This document shows, one piece after another, positions 1 to 5,911 of a DNA stretch of 9,508 nucleotides; the first letter of the stretch is position 1; every line of letters begins with the position of its first letter. Both the position numbers and the translations under genes were made by a program. Source of the stretch: an uncultured Hyphomicrobiales bacterium (GTDB lineage: Bacteria; Pseudomonadota; Alphaproteobacteria; Rhizobiales; CAJQND01). The notes beneath the pieces were generated by a model. That model had not been told where the DNA came from and did not search any database. It saw nothing but the letters and a program-made list of their open reading frames with translations. Location of the stretch: assembly GCA_905479595.1 (NCBI GenBank), contig CAJQND010000322.1, positions 1 through 9,508 of the forward strand, in the 5' to 3' direction.

Positions 1-2
1 CA

Positions 3-605
3 GAAAATTTAGAAGTATCTGTGCGCACTGTTTATCGAGATATCGATACGCTGATTGGTTCTGGAATTCCAATCGAAGGCGAACGTGGCGTCGGCTACAT
101 TCTCCGTGAACCAATTTTCCTGCCGCCGCTGAACCTGTCCACTGGCGAGCTTGAAGCGCTGCAGCTGGGAATGGAGATTGTTCAACAAACATCTGATAGC
201 CATTTGGCCGATAGCGCAAAAAGGCTCCTCGACAAAATCAATGCAGTGCTTCCGAGTGATAGAGGTGCCGGGGAGCACTTAAAGCATCTGGCTGTTTATG
301 CGTCTTTTGTTTCGCCTGCTTTGGAACACCTGCACAGCGTGCGCGCCGCGATTGCAAATCGGCAGATCATTCACCTGCAGTACCAAAGCCTTGAGAATAT
401 AAAAACCAACCGCCGTATCCGCCCGTTGCAAGTGGAATATTGGGGAAAAATCTGGACCTTGGTTGCATGGTGTGAAGCCCGTGACGCATTTCGAATGTTC
501 AGGGTTGACCGGATAGTTGGGTGGAATGACACGGGCGAAACATTCCTCAGTGACCAGGGTAAGTCATACAAAGATTATCTGGCGCAGCTTCCGGTCCAAA
601 AATAA
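3..605 (+). CDS. YafY-like HTH/WYL transcriptional regulator, 5' end cut off
   Basis: This is the last 200 codons of a helix-turn-helix plus WYL-domain regulator; the frame is already open at base 3, so the true start lies before the window. The first residues visible (ENLEVSVRTVYRDIDTL) are the recognition-helix end of the DeoR/HTH_11-type DNA-binding domain, followed by the GERGVGY wing. The C-terminal half is a WYL domain, with HLQYQS near visible residues 124-129 and the conserved stretch WTLVAWCEARDAFRMFRVDRI near 151-171. The usual W-Y-L triplet reads W-T-L here. Members of this family are usually local repressors or activators that sense small ligands or nucleic acids through WYL; the target here is unknown and may lie upstream. 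The gene converges on the adenylate cyclase, with only 12 bases between the two stop codons and no clear terminator. Confidence 0.88.
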   Translation, partial: ENLEVSVRTVYRDIDTLIGSGIPIEGERGVGYILREPIFLPPLNLSTGELEALQLGMEIVQQTSDSHLADSAKRLLDKINAVLPSDRGAGEHLKHLAVYASFVSPALEHLHSVRAAIANRQIIHLQYQSLENIKTNRRIRPLQVEYWGKIWTLVAWCEARDAFRMFRVDRIVGWNDTGETFLSDQGKSYKDYLAQLPVQK

Positions 606-617
606 GACGGGTAGCGG

Positions 618-1829
618 CTAGCAAATATGTTCTGACAAAAACCAGGTCTTGGTCTTCCCCACGCCTTTGATCTGTACCCTTGGAGCCAACGTACAGGGGA
701 ACTCATCCTCCAGGAGGATTTTTGTTTCATCTGAAATGTGGATCAGGTCTGGTTTTCCGTGAGATTCCAGGCGCGCGGCGAGGTTTACCGTGTCGCCCCA
801 AACATCATAGGCAAATTTTGCCTGACCAATGACACCTGCCATAACCGGGCCCGAAGCGATGCCGATGCGTAATGTGAGAGGGATGCCGGTTTCTTTGGAA
901 ATCCTGGCGCATGCCTTCATCATACCGATGCCAAGCCGGGCGGCAATTTTGGCGTTTTCCTGCGCAGTGTTGGGCACCACGGCAACCGCCATATAGGCGT
1001 CACCAATGGTTTTGATTTTCTCGCACCCCACTTTCGCGCCCACTTCGTCAAACGCGGAGAAAAGCTTGTTGAGAAGGTTCACCACTTCTTGCGGCGGGTG
1101 GGCGCGCGACAGGCTCATAAAGCCGACAATATCGGAGAACAGGACTGTGGCACTGTCGTAATGGTCGGCTATGGGCTCGTTTGGATTGGCTTTTAGCCGC
1201 TCGGCGATAGCGTCGGGCAATACATTGCGTAACAACCGTTCAGAGCGCTCTTCTGCATCGGAAGCGAGCTTGAAGGCATACCAGACGACGACCGCGACGA
1301 TTACGGTAACCGAACTTGCTGACAGGACATACAGTTGATCGGAAAACCATTTCTCTAAAGGCGGTGAAGCCTGTCCGCCGGTGAAATTGAAATGGGCATA
1401 GAGATGCAGTGCAAGCCCGCTCAAGGCCGCTGCCAGCACAAGGCCCAGCCTATGGATACCGAATATCGCAAAGGCTGCCGCCGCAGCGCCAAGATAGTTG
1501 AGCTGAATGCCGGTGTCGCGGCCAAGAAACCAGATGAAGTAGAAGATTGATGGGAAAATAGTGACAGCCAGCACCACCCCTGCAGCAACCCGCCCAAACC
1601 GGTGCCAGAACGATATGGTTGCGAAAATGATGGCGGTGAACAGATTGCCGAAGATAACGGGTTTCAGCGTCGCAAAATCATAGAAAGTATATGTCAGCGC
1701 GTAGCTGAGCGATGAAAGTGCCGAGAGGTATCCGGTGATGTTCGCAATAATCAGCCGCCGGTGATCGTCGCGCGGCCATTGCGAAACCCCGGCACGTAAT
1801 ATGCGCTCAAACCAGGCAGATGCGTTCAA
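618..1829 (-). CDS. Six-helix membrane class III adenylate cyclase
   Basis: A 403-residue inner-membrane enzyme predicted to convert ATP to cAMP in the cytoplasm. Residues about 26-186 contain six hydrophobic segments (near 26-50, 57-75, 81-102, 110-126, 128-147 and 166-186). A linker with SERLLRNVLPDAIAERLK follows, typical of the cyclase-transducing element of bacterial membrane cyclases. The catalytic domain covers about 225-395: metal aspartates D233 (LFSDIVGF) and D277 (TIGDAYM), adenine-selecting K273 and D342 (KIKTIGD, YDVWGD), and transition-state N349 and R353 (VNLAAR). The K/D pair argues for adenylate rather than guanylate cyclase. All catalytic residues are present, so it should work as a homodimer. 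The start is TTG: an in-frame TGA lies four codons upstream, GAGGA sits 6 bases before the TTG, and a later start would remove the membrane helices. The lytic transglycosylase gene ends 94 bases upstream on the same strand, so co-transcription is possible but unproven. Confidence 0.93.
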   Translation of the reverse strand: MNASAWFERILRAGVSQWPRDDHRRLIIANITGYLSALSSLSYALTYTFYDFATLKPVIFGNLFTAIIFATISFWHRFGRVAAGVVLAVTIFPSIFYFIWFLGRDTGIQLNYLGAAAAAFAIFGIHRLGLVLAAALSGLALHLYAHFNFTGGQASPPLEKWFSDQLYVLSASSVTVIVAVVVWYAFKLASDAEERSERLLRNVLPDAIAERLKANPNEPIADHYDSATVLFSDIVGFMSLSRAHPPQEVVNLLNKLFSAFDEVGAKVGCEKIKTIGDAYMAVAVVPNTAQENAKIAARLGIGMMKACARISKETGIPLTLRIGIASGPVMAGVIGQAKFAYDVWGDTVNLAARLESHGKPDLIHISDETKILLEDEFPCTLAPRVQIKGVGKTKTWFLSEHIC

Positions 1830-1835
1830 AACTAT

Positions 1836-1840
1836 TCCTC
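1836..1840 (-). promoter_or_regulatory. Ribosome binding site supporting the TTG start of the cyclase
   Basis: GAGGA on the minus strand lies 6 bases before the TTG at 1829-1827. Together with the in-frame TGA just upstream it fixes the unusual start codon. Confidence 0.7.
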
Positions 1841-1923
1841 AGGGTATGTTGAGTTCCCATGGCCATAGTGAAGGTATGCGGGGCTATGCTCAATATAGGA
1901 AGGAACTAATTGGATATTGGCGA

Positions 1924-2610
1924 TTATTTTGTTTTCACCACAAGGCCTTTTTGAACCAACAAAGATAGTGGAATGCACTTTCCGAAATTCGGTCCGGCCT
2001 GGACGACACGGGCGAAGCATTTGCTGGATCTCACCCGCCGGGTTGAGGCGTGCCGGAACCCGAATGTGGCTTTGGGAACCTTGCCAGTGACCGGGTAACC
2101 AGCCAATTTGAGCCGTTTGCGTACCTTGCGGCAATAATCAACCGAGAGAACTGAAAACCGGGTCTCATTATGGCCAGCACGGTACTTCATCACGGTGGTG
2201 CAAATGTCTTTGCCGGCCTGGCGCCAGGCTTGCGCCAGATAGGTCGTTCCAAGGCGGATATTTGTGGCCGGGGCCGCCAGTTCTTTCTTGCTCCCGCGAA
2301 AGCCGAGCAGCCGGGCAGTGGGGGGCATGATCTGCATCAGCCCGACTTCGCCATCGCGGCCTTTGGCGGTGCGGCGATATCGGCTTTCCACAAACATCAC
2401 TGCGTCAATCAATTCATAAGGCACGCCTTGATGGCTTGCCTCTTTGCGCGCAATTTCCTGGTAGCCGGATTTTGAATTCGCCGGGGGCGTTTTAGCAGTG
2501 CTGCCTGGATCGATAGCATGCGCATTGAGCGGGGATAACCCGGCGGTCAAAACGCAGGCAAATGGCAGTTTTCGAGAATTTTTGAAACAAAATGACACGA
2601 AACGCCTCAC
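1924..2610 (-). CDS. Small secreted lytic transglycosylase (SLT/GH23 type)
   Basis: A 228-residue periplasmic protein predicted to cleave peptidoglycan glycan strands with formation of 1,6-anhydromuramyl ends. Residues 1-32 look like a Sec signal peptide (basic start, hydrophobic core PFACVLTAGL, likely cleavage after AHA at 30-32). The SLT domain spans about 50-165. Catalytic E75 lies in FVESRY, followed by GEVGLMQIMPPTARLLG at 87-103 and the Y-R-A-G-H-N-E-T motif at 143-150, equivalent to the usual YNAG. The tail after 165 is basic and contains two cysteines (C198, C212) in addition to C137 and C160 of the domain; it has no recognisable domain. The start is GTG, 8 bases after AGGTG, and an in-frame TGA (the stop of the CBS gene) lies 27 bases upstream. 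The short gap implies one transcript with the CBS gene. Confidence 0.9.
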   Translation of the reverse strand: MRRFVSFCFKNSRKLPFACVLTAGLSPLNAHAIDPGSTAKTPPANSKSGYQEIARKEASHQGVPYELIDAVMFVESRYRRTAKGRDGEVGLMQIMPPTARLLGFRGSKKELAAPATNIRLGTTYLAQAWRQAGKDICTTVMKYRAGHNETRFSVLSVDYCRKVRKRLKLAGYPVTGKVPKATFGFRHASTRRVRSSKCFARVVQAGPNFGKCIPLSLLVQKGLVVKTK

Positions 2611-2637
2611 GGTATTTTCACCTGGTTTGCAACCAAA

Positions 2638-3069
2638 TCAGACCGAGGAAATATATCGTTTCATTTCCTCAGCTTCAAACTCAGCTTCCGCGATGCGTTT
2701 CTTGACCACATCACCTATGGAGATTATCCCTGCAAGCTTACCATCATCCACCACTGGAAGGTGACGAAACCGGTTTTCGGTCATGATCGCCATCAATCCG
2801 GAAACCGTTTCTTCCGTTCCACAGGTGACGACAGGGCTGGTCATGAACTCAGCCGCAGTGCTGTGCAATGCATTCGCCCCGTGCTGGGCAACCGCTCGCA
2901 CTACGTCACGTTCCGACAGGATTCCCGCAATCGCGCCATCATCGCCTTCAATTACCAGCGCGCCAATGCGCAAATTGGAAAGGGTTTGAACGACATCGAT
3001 GAGCAGCGTGCCAGGGCCGGCGGTTTCAACTGCACCACCTTTTTCTTTGAGGATTCCAGCTACATTCAT
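2638..3069 (-). CDS. Stand-alone protein with two CBS domains
   Basis: A 143-residue cytosolic protein made almost entirely of a CBS pair (Bateman module). CBS1 is about residues 8-62 (ALVIEGDDGAIAGILSERDVVRAV) and CBS2 about 76-130 (MTSPVVTCGTEETV, then FRHLPVVDDGKLAGIISIGDVV). The two copies share the G-I-(L/I)-S-x-x-D-V-V ending. CBS pairs commonly bind adenine nucleotides or S-adenosylmethionine and regulate a partner; no catalytic domain is attached here, so the partner is unknown. The C-terminal tail (AEAEFEAEEMKRYI) is acidic and probably helical. The ATG start is preceded by GGGAG at 8 bases, and a TTGACA promoter lies upstream. It is the first gene of a probable CBS-transglycosylase operon. 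The length is typical of alphaproteobacterial stand-alone CBS proteins. Confidence 0.92.
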   Translation of the reverse strand: MNVAGILKEKGGAVETAGPGTLLIDVVQTLSNLRIGALVIEGDDGAIAGILSERDVVRAVAQHGANALHSTAAEFMTSPVVTCGTEETVSGLMAIMTENRFRHLPVVDDGKLAGIISIGDVVKKRIAEAEFEAEEMKRYISSV

Positions 3070-3107
3070 TTTGCTAACTCCCGATACAGATCATTACTAC
3101 AATACCG

Positions 3108-3138
3108 ATTATCACATGCTGGGAGGGCGGGGTGTCAA
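3108..3138 (-). promoter_or_regulatory. Candidate sigma-70 promoter for the CBS/transglycosylase operon
   Basis: On the minus strand a perfect TTGACA (3138-3133) is followed after 18-19 bases by TGATAA/GATAAT (3114-3108). The CBS start codon lies about 39 bases further on. The spacer is slightly longer than the ideal 17 bases. Confidence 0.55.
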
Positions 3139-3178
3139 GAATGTGGCGGAAAATAAAATGCGACACATATGTTTGAAT

Positions 3179-4753
3179 CTAGAAATCCACAGGCACGCCA
3201 CCCTCAGAGATACGTTGTTCAACAAATGAATTAAGTTCATCCGATATAGCTTTATCCATAAATGGTTTTTCGTATTCCGAAAGTGCCTGTTTCCACACCT
3301 GAGCCGCTTTGTTCATAGTGGTGGGTGAGCCCGCCTCCAGCCAGTTTTCGTGGTTGCGCCAATCTGACAAGATTGGGGGGTAAAACGCTGTTTTATAACG
3401 CTCTTGTGTGTGTTGTGTGCCGAAGAAATGCCCTGCAGGTCCAACGTCGCGTATAGCATCTATTGCGAGGTCATCTGGACTGGTTTGAACCGGAGACAGG
3501 AACTCCGCAACCATTTGCAGAAGATCAACATCCAGCACAAGTTTCTCCAATGAGGCTTGCAATCCACCTTCCATCCACCCTGCTGCGTGCTTGATCATAT
3601 TGCCGTGGCCCATGGTAGTCGCCCATAGGGAAAACACCGATTCATAAGCTGCCTGGGCATCAACGGTGTTGGCAGCGTTCACATTGGAGGTGCGGTACGG
3701 CAGGTTGTATTTGCGCGCCAGCTGGCCGCCAATGATCGCTGATTTCATGTATTCCGGGGTGCCAAAAGCTGGTGCCCCGGACTTCATATCCACATTGGAT
3801 GTGAACCCGCCATAGATCACCGGCGCGCCGGGGCGGACCAGTTGCGTCATCATTATCCCTGCCAGTGCCTCGGCATTTTGCTGCACCAATGCACCGGCGA
3901 TGGTGACGGGTGCCATGGCACCTGCCAGGGTGAACGGGGTCATGACAATCGCCTGATTGCGCGACGACATGTTGATTATTCCGTTGAGCATTACATCATC
4001 AAGCCGCAAGGGCGATGACGAGTTGATAATGGAAAAAAGAGATGGTTCACGCTCCAGCTGCTCGTGTGAAATACCCCGCGCAATGCGTGTCATTTCAATG
4101 CCGTCCCTGATCCGCTGGTCGCCAAGGGAATAGGCGTGGAACACCTTGTCGGTAAGCTCGGCAAAGTCGCGAATGCACTCCAGGTGACGGATTGAAGCGT
4201 GCCTGTCCACCGGCTCGACCGGATACCCGCCAATGATATGCAAGATGTTGAAATATTGCGCCAATTTCAAAAAACTGCGGAAATCTTTGGTGTTTCCGTC
4301 TCTTCGTCCACCTTCCTGGTCGTGGGTGGCAACCGGACTTCCAACCAGGCAATTTGCAATCCAGTTGCCGCCGATTTCGACGTTGTGAGCCGGATTGCGG
4401 GCATGCAAGGTGAACTGGGCCGGTGCAGTTTTGATTGTCTCAGTCACCAGATCCCGGTCAATCCGCACCCGGTCGGAAGATGGGTCAACATTTGCGCCAG
4501 CTTTTTTCAGTATTGCTTTGGCATCGGCATTGATAAAATCAATGCCGATCTGCTCCAGAACGTCCATCGAAGCATCATGAATGGCCTGCAACTCGTCTTC
4601 TGATACAATCTGCATTGGCGGATACGGATTGCGTGGTTGAGACCAGGCAAGTTGCTCGATTTTCAAATTTGCACCAGATTGTGCCCGGTTTTTGGCGCTG
4701 CGGGAATTTTGCCGACGTCCTTTGCGGGCGGGGCGTTGCGCAGTAACTGTCAT
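3179..4753 (-). CDS. MttB-superfamily (COG5598) methyltransferase, non-pyrrolysine, copy 1
   Basis: A 524-residue cytosolic protein of the trimethylamine methyltransferase superfamily. Characterised members without pyrrolysine, such as MtgB, move a methyl group from a quaternary amine to a corrinoid protein. Visible family marks are IHDASMDVLEQIGI (58-71), FTLHARNPAHNVEIGGN (114-130), PGAPVIYGG (308-316), the YNLPYRTS...DAQAAYES region (349-372) and GPAGHFFGTQHT (438-449). The reading frame has no internal TAG, so no pyrrolysine is encoded; the gene's own stop is TAG. Residues 8-25 form a basic tail (RPARKGRRQNSRSAKNR). The ATG at 4753 is chosen because GAGG lies 8 bases before it, overlapping the TGA of the LysR gene. 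The frame stays open 85 codons further, but only as nonsense inside the LysR gene. The 10-base gap indicates one transcript with the regulator. The substrate cannot be read from the sequence. Confidence 0.9.
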   Translation of the reverse strand: MTVTAQRPARKGRRQNSRSAKNRAQSGANLKIEQLAWSQPRNPYPPMQIVSEDELQAIHDASMDVLEQIGIDFINADAKAILKKAGANVDPSSDRVRIDRDLVTETIKTAPAQFTLHARNPAHNVEIGGNWIANCLVGSPVATHDQEGGRRDGNTKDFRSFLKLAQYFNILHIIGGYPVEPVDRHASIRHLECIRDFAELTDKVFHAYSLGDQRIRDGIEMTRIARGISHEQLEREPSLFSIINSSSPLRLDDVMLNGIINMSSRNQAIVMTPFTLAGAMAPVTIAGALVQQNAEALAGIMMTQLVRPGAPVIYGGFTSNVDMKSGAPAFGTPEYMKSAIIGGQLARKYNLPYRTSNVNAANTVDAQAAYESVFSLWATTMGHGNMIKHAAGWMEGGLQASLEKLVLDVDLLQMVAEFLSPVQTSPDDLAIDAIRDVGPAGHFFGTQHTQERYKTAFYPPILSDWRNHENWLEAGSPTTMNKAAQVWKQALSEYEKPFMDKAISDELNSFVEQRISEGGVPVDF

Positions 4754-4763
4754 CTTTGCAACC

Positions 4764-5708
4764 TCATCTGACAACCCGCAAGGCATCAACCGATTGCGAA
4801 AGAACGGCGACTTCCGGATCGTTTTGCACTTGGGACACAAGCCATTTTTCGAAATGCCGGATTTTGGTTTTATGGCGGTGGGCGCTTTCGTAAACAACTT
4901 TCCAGGAGTGGTTGCAAGGTACCTGCAAATCAAACGGACACACCAGTTTTCCGCTGGCGATGTCTTCCGCCGCGAAAGGCCACATGGCCAAGGCCACTCC
5001 CTTGCCATCGGCAGCAGCCTGCAGGGCCATCACATAGCTGTCAAAGGAGAGCTTCCGTGATGGCTCGAGATCGTTGAGACTTGCCGCACCTAGCCACGCC
5101 TGCCAATCTTCTTCAGCGGTGTAAACATGGATAAGCGCGTGGTTTCTTAGGTCTTCTGGTGTTTTTAGCGGGTTCTTGCCTTTCAGCAGATCTGGGCTGC
5201 ATACCGGAACAAGGGCGGAGCGGAACAAGTCACGGCTGTGGAGCCCCTGTATTTTGCGGCGCGACAGGATGAATGCCACATCCACATTTCCGCGGTCAAA
5301 ATCCCAGTCGAGATAAGACGTGGACAAGCGCACCTGCATATTGGGGTATCGCTTTTCAAAATCATAAAGCTTTGGAATGAGCCATTTCAACGCCACGGTG
5401 ACATAAACTTGTATGGTCAGTTCATTGTCGGCCTCGTCGTCATTGAGCCGCCTTGTCTGTTCTTCAATCTGGTCAAAGGCTTCGCGAACCGGCGGAAAAT
5501 AGGCTTTTCCGGCAGTGGTCAGCTCAACCGGCCGTTTGTCACGTTTGAACAATAATATTCCAAGCTGTTCTTCAAGCGCGCGGATTTGGTGGCTGATTGC
5601 AGATCGGGTGACGTTCATCTCATCAGCTGCAATGCGAAAGGAACTGGTACGGGCAACGGCTTCAAATGCCATTAAAGCTCGCATTGGCGGGAGGCGACGT
5701 CTGGCCAA
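4764..5708 (-). CDS. GcvA-like LysR-type transcriptional regulator
   Basis: A 314-residue DNA-binding regulator. Residues 9-66 form the winged HTH (ALMAFEAVARTSSFRIAADE, VTRSAISHQIRALEEQLG, LLFKRDKRPVELTTAG) and about 95-300 the periplasmic-binding-like effector domain (LTIQVYVTVALKWLIPKL, VDVAFILSR, ALVPVCSPDLL). The opening RRLPPMRALMAFEAVAR is typical of the GcvA subgroup, many of which control amino-acid or one-carbon genes. The start is TTG: an in-frame TGA lies three codons upstream, AAGGTG sits 7 bases before it, and homologues begin with the same RRLPP segment; starting at the ATG of residue 9 would remove it. It is transcribed with the MttB-like gene downstream and divergently from the second MttB-like gene, the usual arrangement for a LysR regulator and its targets. 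The effector is unknown; a methylated amine or its product is the natural guess. Confidence 0.92.
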   Translation of the reverse strand: MARRRLPPMRALMAFEAVARTSSFRIAADEMNVTRSAISHQIRALEEQLGILLFKRDKRPVELTTAGKAYFPPVREAFDQIEEQTRRLNDDEADNELTIQVYVTVALKWLIPKLYDFEKRYPNMQVRLSTSYLDWDFDRGNVDVAFILSRRKIQGLHSRDLFRSALVPVCSPDLLKGKNPLKTPEDLRNHALIHVYTAEEDWQAWLGAASLNDLEPSRKLSFDSYVMALQAAADGKGVALAMWPFAAEDIASGKLVCPFDLQVPCNHSWKVVYESAHRHKTKIRHFEKWLVSQVQNDPEVAVLSQSVDALRVVR

Positions 5709-5799
5709 TTTATCTCACCTTATTTCAATCACCGGGATGCCTGAACATCTCGAATTCGCTGGAGAACAGGCGTTTGCATAAATTTGTCTGGTGATTGAG

Positions 5800-5817
5800 T
5801 TTCACCCCTTGGTGAAA
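5800..5817. promoter_or_regulatory. Perfect palindrome TTTCACC-CCTT-GGTGAAA, candidate operator
   Basis: Two perfectly inverted 7-base arms are separated by 4 bases, 95 bases before the MttB-like copy 2 start and 92 bases from the LysR start. The near-central placement in a divergent LysR gap favours an operator over a terminator. On the plus strand it is followed by A residues, and on the minus strand the T-run precedes the stem, so it is not a Rho-independent terminator in either direction. Confidence 0.45.
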
Positions 5818-5898
5818 AAAATCCTGTATCGCCCGCGACCCAATTGTGCACAAACTCGACATCATTTTCTACCGGTCCATGGTGACAGGCAGCTTTTT

Positions 5899-5906
5899 GG
5901 GAGGGG
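5899..5906 (+). promoter_or_regulatory. Strong ribosome binding site deciding the start of MttB-like copy 2
   Basis: GGGAGGGG lies 5 bases before the ATG at 5912. The frame is open back to a GTG at 5846, but that codon has no such site and would add 22 residues unlike the family, so 5912 is preferred. Confidence 0.75.
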
Positions 5907-5911
5907 ATGTT

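Larger units (their letters stand above)
5709..5911. promoter_or_regulatory. Divergent regulatory region between the LysR and MttB-like genes
   Basis: This 203-base gap must hold promoters for both arms. It contains repeated TCACC/GGTGA half-sites at 5715-5719, 5729-5733, 5790-5794, 5802-5806, 5811-5815 and 5880-5884. TCAATCACC at 5725-5733 is perfectly inverted as GGTGATTGA at 5790-5798. No convincing -35/-10 pair was found on either strand. The layout fits a LysR-controlled divergent promoter, but the binding site is inferred. Confidence 0.5.

Noticed and set aside
606..617. Possible bidirectional terminator between the convergent WYL and cyclase genes
   Set aside because: Only a 4-base TAGC/GCTA match is present, with no stable stem or T-run.
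1832..2134. 100-codon minus-strand frame overlapping the transglycosylase tail
   Set aside because: It lies in another frame of a supported gene and has no recognisable features.
3179..3181. TAG at the end of MttB-like copy 1 as a possible pyrrolysine codon
   Set aside because: The protein already has full family length and the known pyrrolysine position is in the middle of the protein; readthrough would add only about 30 unremarkable residues.
4754..5008. 85-codon N-terminal extension of MttB-like copy 1
   Set aside because: It lies inside the LysR gene in another frame, has no family similarity, and a good ribosome site marks the ATG at 4753.
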